Shown piece after piece: positions 1 through 9,454 of a stretch of DNA of 64,000 nt. This DNA is from Chloroflexota bacterium (lineage in GTDB: Bacteria; Chloroflexota; Dehalococcoidia; GIF9; UBA5629): the NCBI GenBank assembly GCA_016875875.1, contig VGOP01000005.1, positions 1 to 64,000 on the forward strand. The letters are read 5' to 3'. Both the position numbers and the translations under genes were made by a program. How positions within the stretch are numbered: the first letter of the stretch is position 1; every line of letters begins with the position of its first letter. The notes under the pieces were generated by a model. It saw only the letters and a list, made by a program, of their open reading frames with translations, made no database searches and was not told the origin of the DNA.

Positions 1-1
1 C

Positions 2-274
2 GCTGCCGAGGCTCTGAAGAAAATTGAAAGCCAGAAATACAACCTCATCCTGGCGGATATCAAGATGCCGGGCATGAGTGGCGTGACATTATACAAGCGT
101 ATTCAAAAGATAGATAAATCGCTAGCCCGGAGGGTGGTCTTCATCACCGGCGATATTATGGGCGCCGATACTGAAAAGTTCCTCTCCGAGACTAAAGTTG
201 CCCATATTGACAAGCCTTTTGATGCTGAGCAGTTAAGCACAGAGGTAAAGCGCGCTTTAGCTGGCGGTCATTAG
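2..274 (+). CDS. Response regulator receiver domain, C-terminal part (truncated by window start)
   Basis: The reading frame is open from base 2, so the gene starts outside the window. Only the last 90 or so residues of a CheY-like receiver domain are seen. The phosphoacceptor Asp is in LADIKMPGMSG (residue 19 of the visible part). The conserved Thr is in VVFITGD and the conserved Lys in HIDKPFD, so the acid, hydroxyl and Lys triad of an active receiver is complete. The protein ends soon after the domain. It is therefore either a single-domain regulator or the last domain of a hybrid sensor kinase; the sequence does not decide between these. The next gene is convergent, so this is the end of its transcription unit. 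Confidence 0.85.
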   Translation, partial: AAEALKKIESQKYNLILADIKMPGMSGVTLYKRIQKIDKSLARRVVFITGDIMGADTEKFLSETKVAHIDKPFDAEQLSTEVKRALAGGH

Positions 275-364
275 AAGGTAACGCTCGGCTGCACCTAAGT
301 CCACTTTGTTTAGGGGCGAGTACGATAACTATCTGGGGTGTCCATCAAAGGTATTCAGCCCGGC

Positions 365-1648
365 TTATAAAGTTCCTTCTAATCGGTTAATGACCAGGCC
401 GGTGGGCAATTTGGGGTAGAAGTAAGTTGATTTTCCCGGCATTTTGTCGTTGGCATCAGCGATTGCCTTAATGGTTGCCACTGGGATGGGATTCAACAGA
501 AAAGCCAGTTGATGCTCACCGCTTTCCACCAATCTGTGAGCCTCTATAATATTTGGGATATAGGTAACACTGCTGCTTTTGTCGAGGGCCATAAGTTTGT
601 CTATAACAAGGTGCTGAACAATGCTGACATCTAGCCTTTTATAGACTTCGGAATGCCCCTTAGGCATTATTTCCTTGAGTGCTGATGACTGGTGGAGTTT
701 CAGGGCTAGAACATTGCTTGGCTCCATCCCTAAGACCCTTGTAATGGCTCCTCTTACCTCAGGCAAACCAGTTTCACCTAATGGGGCAGATTCCACTTCG
801 AAAAGATTTTCCAAATGTTTTTTGAATTGAGCTATAGTCTTGGGAGATATGTCACGTACCAGACGGTGGACTGGCAAGACTGTGAGCCCGGGATCAAAGA
901 AGGATACCAGCGTCATCATGACAAAATTGAAGGCTTCTTCACCGGTGCCAGACGAAGTTTCTCGTCGTCTTTCATCCCGATAAGCTAGTGCGGTTTCGTA
1001 ACGGTGATGTCCGTCGGCGATATAAATAGGCTTGGAAGCTAGGAAGTGGCTGACTCTCTGGACGAATTCAGGTTCGTTAGCTACCCAGAGCTTGTGTGTT
1101 TCACCAGCTTCGGTAAAATCAATCGTCGGCTTACGACTGGCCTGTGAGGCTAATAACTTGGTAACTTTATGTCCTGGGTCTTCATAGAGGCCAAGGAGCG
1201 GACTGAAATTGGCGGCGCAGGCTCGCATCAATTCCAGGCGGTCGCTTTTAATCCCGGGAACAGTATTTTCATGAGGAAATATAATATTTTTCTCCCAGGG
1301 CTCCAGTCTGACGCAGGCCGTTAGGCCTAGACGCTTTCTTCTGATATTTTGATGGGTGAAGCTGTGTTCGTGAATGTAGAATGAAGGCACATGGTCAATC
1401 ACCAAAACTCGGTCTTTTAGCCATTGATTGAAGGTAGCGCTGGCCCGGCTGTGTTTATTGCTGGTTTTCGTATCCTTGGGCAGCACCATCCCATGCTCGA
1501 GACGAATGACGTTGTACTCGCTTCTCTCATAATAGGCTTTCTGCTCTTCTGGAGAAATAACATCGTAGGGCGGGCAAATAGCTGACGCCATATCTTCGAT
1601 AATTTCTTGATTGTAACGTGTGCCTTTAAAAGGACTGATCTCAGCCAA
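365..1648 (-). CDS. DUF1015 family protein
   Basis: A 427-residue protein of the DUF1015 family, widespread in anaerobes and often beside purine or serine metabolism genes; its biochemical role is not established. Recognisable features are the N-terminal ICPPYDVI segment (residues 24-31), the FPHENT motif near residue 125 and the family signature IADGHHRYETA (residues 210-220). The length is normal for the family. The start is TTG at 1648, preceded by GGAGGAAA at a good distance. It lies 14 bp downstream of purL on the same strand and is probably cotranscribed with purQ-purL. A link to purine metabolism is only suggested by this position. Confidence 0.85.
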   Translation of the reverse strand: MAEISPFKGTRYNQEIIEDMASAICPPYDVISPEEQKAYYERSEYNVIRLEHGMVLPKDTKTSNKHSRASATFNQWLKDRVLVIDHVPSFYIHEHSFTHQNIRRKRLGLTACVRLEPWEKNIIFPHENTVPGIKSDRLELMRACAANFSPLLGLYEDPGHKVTKLLASQASRKPTIDFTEAGETHKLWVANEPEFVQRVSHFLASKPIYIADGHHRYETALAYRDERRRETSSGTGEEAFNFVMMTLVSFFDPGLTVLPVHRLVRDISPKTIAQFKKHLENLFEVESAPLGETGLPEVRGAITRVLGMEPSNVLALKLHQSSALKEIMPKGHSEVYKRLDVSIVQHLVIDKLMALDKSSSVTYIPNIIEAHRLVESGEHQLAFLLNPIPVATIKAIADANDKMPGKSTYFYPKLPTGLVINRLEGTL

Positions 1649-1662
1649 GTGTTTCCTCCGAT

Positions 1663-3867
1663 TTATAGTAATTTCTCAAGACCATCCCGCCAAGCCTCCC
1701 CCATATGTTTTAGAGATAAGTTTATGTAGCCTTTCAATATCAGTCGTCTGCCACCTACTGTCCCAAGTTTTGTTGCTGCTATCTGATAATGAGCGGCGAG
1801 CCTCTCTAGTTTCCAGACGGATTTTGGTGCTATTGAGACTACAATCCTCGATTGAGCCTCACCGAAAAGAGATGCATCCAGTCTCCCTTCGGTCTCCCAG
1901 TCATAGCTAACAAAGCCGAGGCCGTTAGCTAGGCAACTCTCTGCCAGGGTAACGCCTAGTCCGCCTTCTGAACAATCATGGGCAGAATTTATGAGCCCTC
2001 GTCTGATTGCCTCCAGACAGCAGCGCTGCAACCGTTTCTCCATCCCTAAATCAATATAGGGGTTTCCCCTTATTATACCGTGAGCTAACTCGAGATATTC
2101 GCTGCTGCCAATACTGCTGTCAATGGTTTGGTTATCGCCCAGCAAAACCACAAAGTCTCCTTCATTTTTGAATCCAGAAGTGCAGTGTTTGGCTACATCA
2201 TCGATAAGCCCGACCATTCCGACTACCGGAGTCGGATATATGGCTTCGCCTCTGGTCTCGTTGTACAGGCTGACGTTGCCACTGATAACCGGAATTTTCA
2301 GTTCTCGACAGGCTCGAGCCATGCCAGTGATGCACTCTTTCAGTTGATAGTAAACGTCGTCTTTCTCTGGATTGCCGAAGTTGAGGCAGTCAGTGATAGC
2401 CAGGGGCTGAGCCCCGCTGCAGGCCAGGTTTCTAGCTGCTTCAGCTACAGCGATAGCACCACCGAGGTAAGGATTGACATAGCAGTACCGGGCATTGCCG
2501 TCGGTAGTTAATGAGATGGCCTTTTCTGTCCCTTTAATGCGCAGCACTGCCGCGTCACTGCCGGGGAGCACCACAGTGTTGTTGCCCACTTGGTGGTCGT
2601 ACTGGCGGTATACACAACGCTTGCTGGCGATGTTAGGCGATGCTAGCAGATGGAGGAGAGCCGAGTTCGCGTTCCTCCGCGATAAATCGGGAATTGAGGT
2701 GACATCAAAGTCTTGTAATTTGTTGAGCCACTCCGGTTTTTTAACCCGCCGTTGGTAAATGGGTGGTGAAGTCAGCAGATTTACAGGCACCTCAGCCACC
2801 ACTTTTTTGCCCTCTCTAATTCTGGCTAAGCTATCGCCAGTCACACGGCCGATTGTATCTGAGTGCAGGTCCCACCGGTCAAATAGAGCCTTTACCTTGC
2901 CTTCATAGCCTTTCTTAACCACCACCAACATCCTCTCCTGTGATTCAGATAGCATAACCTCGTAAGGGGTCATGCCTTTTTCACGGCGTGGCACCTTGAG
3001 GACATCGATTTCAATACCGCCGCCACCCCTGGCAGCTGATTCCACGGCTGAGCTGGTCAGTCCTGCCGCACCTAAATCCTGCATGCCGGCAATCCAATCC
3101 GTTTCAGCTAGTTCAAGGCAGGCTTCTATGAGCAGTTTCTCCAGAAAGGGATTGCCAACTTGGACTGTAGACCTCAGCTCTCGCTCCTCCTCAAACGTCC
3201 TCGAAGCCAGACCGGAGGCACCATGGAGTCCGTCACGGCCGGTATCGGCTCCTACTAGAATCAGCAAGTTGCCTTCTCCGTAAGCTCTGGCCTTAACCAG
3301 TTTATCGGCTTTGGCAATGCCCAGACAAAGTGCATTTACCAGCGGGTTGCCTGCATAGCAATCGGCAAAATAGATTTCGCCGCCCACGTCAGGTATCCCC
3401 AGGCAGTTGCCGTAGCCAGCAATGCCGCCGACCACCCCGCCGAAAAGGTATCTGTTGTGAGCGTCGTTCAGAGTACCGAAGCGAAGCGAATTCATAAGGG
3501 CAATCGGTCGAGCTCCCATGGTGAAAATATCACGGACGATGCCACCTACGCCGGTGGCTGCGCCTTGATATGGTTCAATTGCCGACGGATGATTGTGAGA
3601 CTCTATCTTCATCACTACCACCAGCCCATCTCCGATGTCCACCGCTCCAGCATTTTCCTCACCGGGCTTGACCAGTACCCGTTTGCTTTTGGAGGGCAGT
3701 TGCCTGAGCAAGGCTTTCGAATGTTTGTAGCCGCAGTGCTCGCTCCACAGCGAGCCGAACATACCCAGTTCGACCTCACTCGGCTCTCTACCAAGCTTTT
3801 CAACAATAAGCTGGTATTCCTTCTCGCTCAGCGCGACTTCATCGAGTATTTCTTTAGATACTGGCAA
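1663..3867 (-). CDS. purL: Phosphoribosylformylglycinamidine synthase, PurL subunit
   Basis: ATP-dependent synthetic subunit of FGAR amidotransferase: FGAR + Gln + ATP gives FGAM, step 4 of purine synthesis, in complex with PurQ and normally PurS. At 734 residues it is the small PurL form. Motifs seen are [10 protein letters not shown] (residues 41-50), [11 protein letters not shown] (89-99) with the following Gly-rich loop, and [10 protein letters not shown] in the second AIRS-like half. The start is TTG at 3867, with GGGAG 7 bases upstream; that ribosome site lies in a 31-bp repeat that also encodes the end of PurQ. It follows purQ on the same strand across about 110 bp that hold an inserted palindromic element. 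No purS is visible nearby. Confidence 0.96.
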   Translation of the reverse strand: MPVSKEILDEVALSEKEYQLIVEKLGREPSEVELGMFGSLWSEHCGYKHSKALLRQLPSKSKRVLVKPGEENAGAVDIGDGLVVVMKIESHNHPSAIEPYQGAATGVGGIVRDIFTMGARPIALMNSLRFGTLNDAHNRYLFGGVVGGIAGYGNCLGIPDVGGEIYFADCYAGNPLVNALCLGIAKADKLVKARAYGEGNLLILVGADTGRDGLHGASGLASRTFEEERELRSTVQVGNPFLEKLLIEACLELAETDWIAGMQDLGAAGLTSSAVESAARGGGGIEIDVLKVPRREKGMTPYEVMLSESQERMLVVVKKGYEGKVKALFDRWDLHSDTIGRVTGDSLARIREGKKVVAEVPVNLLTSPPIYQRRVKKPEWLNKLQDFDVTSIPDLSRRNANSALLHLLASPNIASKRCVYRQYDHQVGNNTVVLPGSDAAVLRIKGTEKAISLTTDGNARYCYVNPYLGGAIAVAEAARNLACSGAQPLAITDCLNFGNPEKDDVYYQLKECITGMARACRELKIPVISGNVSLYNETRGEAIYPTPVVGMVGLIDDVAKHCTSGFKNEGDFVVLLGDNQTIDSSIGSSEYLELAHGIIRGNPYIDLGMEKRLQRCCLEAIRRGLINSAHDCSEGGLGVTLAESCLANGLGFVSYDWETEGRLDASLFGEAQSRIVVSIAPKSVWKLERLAAHYQIAATKLGTVGGRRLILKGYINLSLKHMGEAWRDGLEKLL

Positions 3868-3895
3868 TGATTGACTCCCAGATTAAGTTACCATC
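3865..3895. repeat. 31-bp direct repeat, copy A, at purL start
   Basis: It matches 4001-4031 at 28 of 31 positions. On the minus strand it reads as a second version of the PurQ C-terminus ([10 protein letters not shown]) and contains the purL ribosome site and start. Copies A and B flank the palindromic element, which looks like an insertion that duplicated the purQ/purL junction. Confidence 0.8.
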
Positions 3896-3900
3896 AGTTT

Positions 3901-3970
3901 TGTAGGGACAGACCTTCAGGTCTGTCCGCCATGTTATCTTCTCGGACAGGTCTAAAGACCTGTCCCTACA
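3901..3970. repeat. Double palindromic intergenic element between purQ and purL
   Basis: Two arms, 3901-3928 and 3943-3970, form an outer inverted repeat beginning TGTAGGGACA. Each arm is itself a hairpin with a 9-bp stem: GGACAGACC/GGTCTGTCC with loop TTCA, and GGACAGGTC/GACCTGTCC with loop TAAA. A related palindrome lies at 29707-29741. It resembles a REP- or MITE-like dispersed element; no coding potential is seen. Confidence 0.75.
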
Positions 3971-3980
3971 TTTTGTCTCA

Positions 3981-4676
3981 TTAATGGCATCTGATATAAC
4001 CAATGATTGACTCCCAGATAATATTACCATCGGTACTACCGAGTAGCGGCTCACAGGCTCGCTCAGGATGCGGCATCATGCCTAACACGTTGCCCTTCTT
4101 GTTGATAATACCGGCGATGTTGTTCATTGAACCGTTAGGGTTTGCCGGTTCGGTTATCCTGCCTGCTGGAGTCGAATAGCGGAAGATAATGCGTCTATCA
4201 GCCTCCAGTTCAGCCAGTGTGTCATCGTCTGCGTAGTATCTGCCTTCGTAATGGCCGATAGGAATCTTGAGCACCTGCCCGTTTTGACACTTTGAGGTGA
4301 AAACTGTCGAAGTGTTTTCTGTCTTGAGATGCGTCCATTGACAGCGGTATTGCAGGTTGTCATTGGTCAGTAAGGCGCCGGGGAGTAGCCCTGATTCGCA
4401 CAGTATCTGGAAGCCGTTGCAGATGCCGATGACCAGCTTACCTTGAGAAGTGAAATGCTCTAACGATGTCATCACCGGGGAAAACCTGGCGATAGCTCCA
4501 GAACGCAAGTAATCACCGTAGGAAAAGCCGCCGGGCAGGATGACGCAATCATACTCGGAAAGGTCTGTCTCCTTATGCCAGATATAGTTAACTTTCTGTT
4601 TCAGGATATCGCTGAGGGCATAATAACAGTCTCTGTCGCTCCAGGTGCCGGGAAAGATAATTATGCCGAACTTCAT
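3981..4676 (-). CDS. purQ: Phosphoribosylformylglycinamidine synthase, PurQ glutaminase subunit
   Basis: Class I glutamine amidotransferase subunit that supplies ammonia to PurL. The nucleophile is Cys86 in VIGICNGFQ, and the His and Glu of the triad are in MMPHPERA near residue 203. [15 protein letters not shown] (residues 47-60) is the PurQ oxyanion-loop signature. The length of 231 residues is normal. The start is ATG at 4676 with a weak GGAT site. The last six residues appear to come from sequence created when a palindromic element entered the purQ/purL junction; the original tail ([13 protein letters not shown]) is still readable just upstream of purL. Function should be unaffected, because the catalytic core is complete. 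Confidence 0.95.
   Translation of the reverse strand: MKFGIIIFPGTWSDRDCYYALSDILKQKVNYIWHKETDLSEYDCVILPGGFSYGDYLRSGAIARFSPVMTSLEHFTSQGKLVIGICNGFQILCESGLLPGALLTNDNLQYRCQWTHLKTENTSTVFTSKCQNGQVLKIPIGHYEGRYYADDDTLAELEADRRIIFRYSTPAGRITEPANPNGSMNNIAGIINKKGNVLGMMPHPERACEPLLGSTDGNIIWESIIGYIRCH
4001..4031. repeat. 31-bp direct repeat, copy B, in purQ 3' end
   Basis: This is the counterpart of 3865-3895 (three mismatches). It encodes [10 protein letters not shown] near the PurQ C-terminus on the minus strand. After it the purQ frame runs on for only GYIRCH and stops at 3981, whereas copy A would continue into IASI and stop just inside purL. Confidence 0.8.
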
Positions 4677-4704
4677 GATTATATATCCCGAAGAATAACA
4701 AAGA

Positions 4705-4725
4705 TGGCGGCACTCTCTGCCGCCA
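4705..4725 (-). terminator. Stem-loop after yqeY, possible terminator
   Basis: An 8-bp perfect stem TGGCGGCA/TGCCGCCA with a 5-base loop. On the minus strand it is followed by a T-rich stretch (TCTTTGTTATT). It lies between yqeY and purQ and could end rpsU-yqeY transcripts. The T-tract is imperfect, so read-through into purQ is likely. Confidence 0.45.
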
Positions 4726-4761
4726 ACTATTATCTATGAGATAAGGGCGAAAATTCAATAC

Positions 4762-5211
4762 CTAGGTGTTGCTCAGCAGCTCTGAGACAACCTCACTAAC
4801 TTCTTGCCCTTGTGCTCTTCCTCTAAGCTGGGGCATAAGCTGGGACATAACTTTGCCCTTGTCCTTCGGGCTCGTTGCCCCCAGTTCGCTGATTACCCTA
4901 CGTGCTGTGGCTACGATTTCTTCCCGACCCATCTGCTCGGGCAGATACTCTAGAAGGATTGCCAACTCCGCCTTCTCGTTAGCCACTAAATCTGGGCGGT
5001 TGCCTTTTTCGAAAGCCTCAATGCTCTCACGTCGCATCTTGGCTTCTTTATCTATAACAACTAATGTCCCACTGTCGTCTAAAGTTTTTTGCTGGGCAAT
5101 TTCGGCGTTTCTTATACTAGCTAGAACCAGACGGAGCACCGAACAACGCCGCTTGTCCCTTTCCCTTAATGCCTGTTCTAGGTCAGTTCTAATTTTCTGA
5201 GCCATAGTCAT
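4762..5211 (-). CDS. yqeY: GatB/YqeY domain protein
   Basis: A 149-residue protein of the YqeY family, which resembles the tRNA-binding tail of the GatB amidotransferase subunit. The family is helical, and its exact role (possibly tRNA-related) is not settled. Typical features are the N-terminal helix MAQKIRTDLEQALRERDK, the RLVLASIRNAEI segment (residues 27-38), and the C-terminal LPEQM and KGKVMSQLMPQLRGRAQG segments. It follows rpsU by three bases on the same strand, the usual rpsU-yqeY pairing in bacteria. Two Met codons lie at the start (5211 and 5205); either could be used. Confidence 0.9.
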   Translation of the reverse strand: MTMAQKIRTDLEQALRERDKRRCSVLRLVLASIRNAEIAQQKTLDDSGTLVVIDKEAKMRRESIEAFEKGNRPDLVANEKAELAILLEYLPEQMGREEIVATARRVISELGATSPKDKGKVMSQLMPQLRGRAQGQEVSEVVSELLSNT

Positions 5212-5214
5212 CTT

Positions 5215-5397
5215 CTAGCTGCTCCTGGTGCTTTTTCGCCGTTTTGCCGCCTCCTTCCGCTTCCGCTTTACACTTGGCTTCTCGTAGAATCCACGACGGC
5301 GTGTTTCGCTAATGACACCTGCTTGTTGCACCTTCTTGGTGAAACGCCGTAGCAGGCTCTCAAAGCTTTCTCCTTGTGAAAGTCTTACTTCAGGCAC
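5215..5397 (-). CDS. rpsU: 30S ribosomal protein S21
   Basis: A 60-residue small-subunit protein that binds near the 3' end of 16S rRNA and aids initiation. It has the S21 core: [25 protein letters not shown], then [10 protein letters not shown], then a very basic tail ([17 protein letters not shown]). The start is GTG at 5397, ten bases after GGAAGG. It is the first gene of an rpsU-yqeY operon with a strong promoter at 5464-5492. Confidence 0.95.
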   Translation of the reverse strand: MPEVRLSQGESFESLLRRFTKKVQQAGVISETRRRGFYEKPSVKRKRKEAAKRRKSTRSS

Positions 5398-5463
5398 ACG
5401 AAATCACTTCCTTCCTAAACTAATTAAAAATACCTGCCCAACACAGGTAATCGGCAAAGACAA

Positions 5464-5492
5464 ATTTTAACCCTTCTCCTTCGTAGTGTCAA
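5464..5492 (-). promoter_or_regulatory. Sigma-70-type promoter of rpsU
   Basis: On the minus strand TTGACA (5492-5487) is followed after 17 bases by TAAAAT (5469-5464). Five of six -10 bases and all six -35 bases match consensus. It lies about 65 bases before the rpsU start. Confidence 0.75.
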
Positions 5493-5648
5493 GGCGAAGA
5501 TCATAAAAACTAGCTGGGTGGTGTAAAAACTACATGCTGTGCTAATCAAAAGAATTACTTAACTGGATGCCACCGAGTTTGGGTTGGCATTTCAGGGTGA
5601 CTGGGCATATAATAAGTGGCACAAAAATCTGACTAAGAGGAGGTAGCG

Positions 5649-5951
5649 ATGGCTGTTTATCTTATGTTGACAACTCTCACTGGGGAGGGCAGAAAAAAAA
5701 TGGAGGAGTATCCTGAGTGGCTTAAGGAGATTAATAAAGAAGTGGAATATATGGGGGTTAAAATACTGGCTCAGTACGGACTTCTGGGACAGTATGATTT
5801 CGTCAATATCGTCGAGGCACCGAGCGATGAGGTTGCCGCTAAATTGGCGATACATCTAAGCGCCCGAGGTGGCCTTCAGACCTTGACCTTGACCGCCATA
5901 CCCCTGGATAAATTAATCGCCACGCTGAAAAAGAAATCAGAACCATTTTAA
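5649..5951 (+). CDS. GYD domain protein
   Basis: A 100-residue protein of the GYD family (small ferredoxin-like alpha/beta fold, dimeric; role unknown). The eponymous segment is seen as [23 protein letters not shown] (about residues 45-67), and the N-terminal strand is [16 protein letters not shown] good ribosome site, AGGAGG, lies 7 bases before the ATG. It stands alone, divergent from rpsU, about 90 bp before the enoyl-CoA hydratase. Related proteins are common in archaea and Chloroflexota next to acyl-CoA metabolism genes, but no function should be assigned from this. Confidence 0.8.
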   Translation: MAVYLMLTTLTGEGRKKMEEYPEWLKEINKEVEYMGVKILAQYGLLGQYDFVNIVEAPSDEVAAKLAIHLSARGGLQTLTLTAIPLDKLIATLKKKSEPF

Positions 5952-6043
5952 CACGTTACTTTACAATCGCACTTGCATTCTTACTGTGGCCTGATTATCT
6001 GGATTTAACCTTTGAAGGGGAAATATTGAAAGGAGAGATAGAG

Positions 6044-6832
6044 ATGACTGAGAACAAGAAGGTGCTGCTGGAAGTAGAGGACAAAGTGGCGATGATTACG
6101 CTTAACCGACCTGAAATTAGGAATGCCGTTGATGGTGGTGTGCTCGAGGGGCTTAGAGCGGCTGCCGAGCATATACTGTCTCAGACTGAAATCCGAGTTG
6201 CCATAATTACCGGGGCGGGCGACCGCTCTTTCACCTCTGGCTTGGATCTCAAGGCAGCCATGTCAGGCGAGGGCATAATACCTACCCATGCCGTTCGCTC
6301 CGAATTTGAAGCCCTTCAAATGGCGGGGCAAATTTACACCATATTTGAGACGCTTCCTGTACCTGTTATAGCGGCAATAAACGGCTACTGTTTGGGCATC
6401 GGCCTTGAATTGGCCCTAGCTTGCGATATCAGGCTTGCCTCGGAAACGGCTATCTTTAGTCTGCCCGAAGTGCAGATGGGCAGTATACCTGACGTTGGAG
6501 GTACGCAGCGCCTGACTAAGATTGTTGGCGCTGGGAAAGCTAAGGAGCTTATATTTACCGGCCGGAGAATAGATGCTGCTGAGGCTTTGAGGATCGGGCT
6601 GGTGCAGCATGTTTATCCGCTGGATAAGCTTATGGAGGAAGCCAGGAAACTGGCTCAGGAGATTGCCTCCGTCCCCCCGGCGCTAATCCAGGGCGCTAAA
6701 AGAGCCATCAATGTGGCTGTGTCTTATCCCCTGGATATAGGCTTATGCTACGAGGCAAGCACAGCGGTCAGCTGCCGGCAGGATATAAGGCAGGGTTCAG
6801 CTTCCCTCCTGGAGAAATCCAAATCAGCCTAG
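6044..6832 (+). CDS. Enoyl-CoA hydratase/isomerase (crotonase family)
   Basis: A 262-residue crotonase-fold enzyme of beta-oxidation-type pathways; it probably hydrates 2-enoyl-CoA. Oxyanion-hole segments are FTSGLDLKA (residues 63-71) and [16 protein letters not shown]. Both acid/base glutamates of true hydratases are present, E122 (GIGLELA) and E142 (LPEVQMG), followed by [10 protein letters not shown]. The frame is open from a TTG at 6026, but AGGAGAG sits just before the ATG at 6044, which is the better start. No CoA gene adjoins it. The substrate cannot be read from the sequence. Confidence 0.88.
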   Translation: MTENKKVLLEVEDKVAMITLNRPEIRNAVDGGVLEGLRAAAEHILSQTEIRVAIITGAGDRSFTSGLDLKAAMSGEGIIPTHAVRSEFEALQMAGQIYTIFETLPVPVIAAINGYCLGIGLELALACDIRLASETAIFSLPEVQMGSIPDVGGTQRLTKIVGAGKAKELIFTGRRIDAAEALRIGLVQHVYPLDKLMEEARKLAQEIASVPPALIQGAKRAINVAVSYPLDIGLCYEASTAVSCRQDIRQGSASLLEKSKSA

Positions 6833-7002
6833 CATGACTGTTGAGCAATCATTCGTTTGTCAATGTTGTTACACAATATCAACAAGAGTGTTTCATTCGA
6901 GGTGGCATTGGTGAAATAGCGGCGTGCCGAATCATAAACTCGCGGTCGTCTCGGCATCTGTAACATAGAAAGGTACAATAACTGCCAGCAGGGGGTATTA
7001 AG

Positions 7003-8061
7003 ATGACAAAGATAAGACAGAGGAAACTACAACAAGTTCCACAGAGCTTGGTAACAGGTGGTCAGTTCAATTTCGGCACCTTTAACCGCCAGTTTCGGAG
7101 GGTGAATCCGCTCGACGCTGAAAAGCCCTTGGGTATCTGGTTACCCAAGCCGTTGCTCAACTTTAGGCTGAAGGAGTGGCAGGCATTCCAGCTTGGTAAT
7201 AGCAGATGGTTCATGCTTGCAGTGCTATACAACGCCAAGGTCTCTGCGCTGGCTCAGTTTATTGCATATGATAAGGAGCGTAAAAAGAAATACTTTTTCC
7301 AAAAAATGCTGCCCTCGTGGAAAATAAAGGTACCTGATTCGTTGTGGGATGCAAGGCAAGCCTACCGTGATCAAGATTGCCTCATCGAGTTGGTGAGCCA
7401 GCTTGGTAGAGGGCGGTTCTATATAGACGTACAGATACGTGGTTACAAGGGGCTGCCTGATGTTGCGGCACATTTCGAAGCATTTCATGATGATGGGCTG
7501 GTCGAACCGATAGTGGTTTCTATTCCATTCGGTAAGAACAGGGGAATGTACTCTCACAAATGCCTCATGCCCATGCAGGGCGGCCTCTCCATCGGGGATG
7601 AGAAGGTCGAGTTTTTACGCCAGGAAAGTTTCGCTATTATCGATGATCACAAGGGGTTTTACCCTTACGTGATGAAGTATGACTGGGTAACTGCTGCGGG
7701 CTTCGATGACCGGGGGCGATTAATCGGGTTTAACCTGACCGATAACCAGTCCATAGACCCCGAGAAGTTCAACGAGAATTGCCTGTGGCTTGATGGTAGG
7801 CTGGACTTACTACCGCCGGTGAAATTTAGCAGGCCAGACGGGGTTGAGGGCGACTGGTTGATACGTGACAAGTACGGCATGGTGGATTTAGTTTTCAAAC
7901 CTGTCACCATGGGCGTGATCAACATGAATTTCCTTGTCCTGAAGGTGAAATATAGGGGGCCATTTGGCTACTGCAACGGATTTATTAAGGACCGGGCGGG
8001 TAATAAGGTGATGTTAAAGCAATATTTCGGTATGGGTGAGGAGAAATATATCCGGGGATAA
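7003..8061 (+). CDS. DUF2804 family protein
   Basis: A 352-residue protein of the DUF2804 family, found in bacteria and fungi, without a known reaction. Features seen are the GTFNRQFRRVNPL region near residue 25, a Trp- and Phe-rich beta-type middle, and the conserved block DDHKGFYPYVMKYDWVTAAG (about 215-234), typical of the family. No signal peptide or membrane segment is visible. Upstream is a 170-bp gap with nothing recognisable; AGGGGGT precedes the ATG by about 6 bases. It probably forms a single-gene unit. A lipid- or hydroxysteroid-related role has been guessed for relatives because of a lipocalin-like fold, but nothing here tests that. Confidence 0.7.
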   Translation: MTKIRQRKLQQVPQSLVTGGQFNFGTFNRQFRRVNPLDAEKPLGIWLPKPLLNFRLKEWQAFQLGNSRWFMLAVLYNAKVSALAQFIAYDKERKKKYFFQKMLPSWKIKVPDSLWDARQAYRDQDCLIELVSQLGRGRFYIDVQIRGYKGLPDVAAHFEAFHDDGLVEPIVVSIPFGKNRGMYSHKCLMPMQGGLSIGDEKVEFLRQESFAIIDDHKGFYPYVMKYDWVTAAGFDDRGRLIGFNLTDNQSIDPEKFNENCLWLDGRLDLLPPVKFSRPDGVEGDWLIRDKYGMVDLVFKPVTMGVINMNFLVLKVKYRGPFGYCNGFIKDRAGNKVMLKQYFGMGEEKYIRG

Positions 8062-8176
8062 TTGTAGTTGAGACCTGCTCCAATTTACCCGATGCAGAAT
8101 TTTACCTTCGGTGTTTATACAGTTCCTAATGTAATTTGACCGGGAAAAGGCAAGTTTGAAAGGAGAAAAAATAAAC

Positions 8177-9439
8177 ATGGGCATAGCTGATAGAGACGAA
8201 GTAAAGCAGATTTTTGAATATCCTATCCTAGAAGCAATAGCCCGACGGAGGTCGCGTAGATTTCCGCTTGGTTGTACTTTGCCTGATGGCGCCTTGCAGC
8301 ACGCTTCTCAGAAGCCGCCTGTACCGCTGAATGACATCGAGACAGCTATACTTTGCTGGTCGGGAGCGGGGATAACCGGGGCAATTACCGGTGACCTTTC
8401 TACGAAAATAGGCGGCAGCGCATTTGGCACCTGGGTGGGAAGAGCTACGCCTTATCCGAGTAACGTACCTAATGCTAAGCTGTTCTTCACCAACGACAAC
8501 GGCACCTTTGTTTATGACCCCAAAAAAGCGACTAAACCTGTGGAAATAGACGCCGAAGCCGACAGGGAAAGGATAATGACCTACTACAAGGAGGATTGCG
8601 TTAAAGTGCTGGATGAGAGGGTGGAGTTTGTGCCCAGAGCCCTCTTAGGGGTCATGCACTGGAATACTAACCAGCCGGGTACCACCGTTTTTATTCCCAT
8701 TATCGACCAGTCGGAGGAGTATATTAACTTTTTACTCGCTATCTTCGCAGTCGAAGGCTATGGTTACAAGTTATTCGATGATATGAAAGGACAGTCAGCA
8801 GGGCTGCAGGAATGGATTGACGCCGGCAAGCTGAAAGGTCCTCAGGTTCCTCTGGCGTCATTTGAAAATAGCCTGATGCTGAGCGACTTGGCTCCGGCGT
8901 ATTTGATACTGGAGAATATACATCTTGTCGCTGAAGCCATGGGGCTCGGCTCGGTGATGTTTGGCGGTTACACCGGACAGATAATGCTGGGCATCACGCC
9001 GATGAGCAAAGGGCTCGGTTTCCGAGCGCAGATAGGGAAAGACGGCAGGCCTAATCCTGTCGGTCTGGATAAAATTTACGAGGCTTATTGCCCGCCTTAT
9101 TACAAAGATATGAACGAGGCTGTGGACGCCTTCGTTGACAAGAAGTTCGGTAGCGGTGGTTCCCATACTGCGGAATATAAAGGAGCTACCTCATTCAAAG
9201 ATTGGAAGACGATTCAGTCGGACTTCAACATTCCATCCAAGACGTCTATAAACCAGGTTAAGTCAATCTGTACTTATGTTTATGAGACCTACGGCAGATT
9301 TCCAGCCACCATCGATACAAAACTGCTGCCGGTCTGGCTCCAAGTCCATCATCTAGACCTGGATTTCTACGATAAAAACTTTGCCAAGGGAATAGTGACC
9401 AAAGAGCAGAGACAGCACATGCAGCTCTGGCACAAATAG
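8177..9439 (+). CDS. Nitroreductase-like flavoprotein, uncharacterised
   Basis: A 420-residue protein resembling the nitroreductase superfamily in its N-terminal ILEAIARRRSRRFPLG motif (the Arg-rich FMN phosphate-binding helix) and in a central helix LENIHLVAEAMGLGSVMFGG, where such proteins build the flavin pocket. It is about twice the length of a simple nitroreductase, with an inserted region at about 90-200 and a long C-terminal extension. FMN use is inferred from weak similarity only. The start chosen is ATG 8177, behind AAAGGAG; the frame also holds a TTG at 8156. It stands alone between DUF2804 and a convergent membrane-protein gene. Confidence 0.55.
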   Translation: MGIADRDEVKQIFEYPILEAIARRRSRRFPLGCTLPDGALQHASQKPPVPLNDIETAILCWSGAGITGAITGDLSTKIGGSAFGTWVGRATPYPSNVPNAKLFFTNDNGTFVYDPKKATKPVEIDAEADRERIMTYYKEDCVKVLDERVEFVPRALLGVMHWNTNQPGTTVFIPIIDQSEEYINFLLAIFAVEGYGYKLFDDMKGQSAGLQEWIDAGKLKGPQVPLASFENSLMLSDLAPAYLILENIHLVAEAMGLGSVMFGGYTGQIMLGITPMSKGLGFRAQIGKDGRPNPVGLDKIYEAYCPPYYKDMNEAVDAFVDKKFGSGGSHTAEYKGATSFKDWKTIQSDFNIPSKTSINQVKSICTYVYETYGRFPATIDTKLLPVWLQVHHLDLDFYDKNFAKGIVTKEQRQHMQLWHK

Positions 9440-9454
9440 CGGTTGCCTAAGTAG

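Noticed and set aside
3854-4054. 66-codon minus-strand frame across the purQ/purL spacer
   Set aside because: Its end reproduces the old purQ tail, but the start lies in PurQ in another frame; explained by the inserted repeat.
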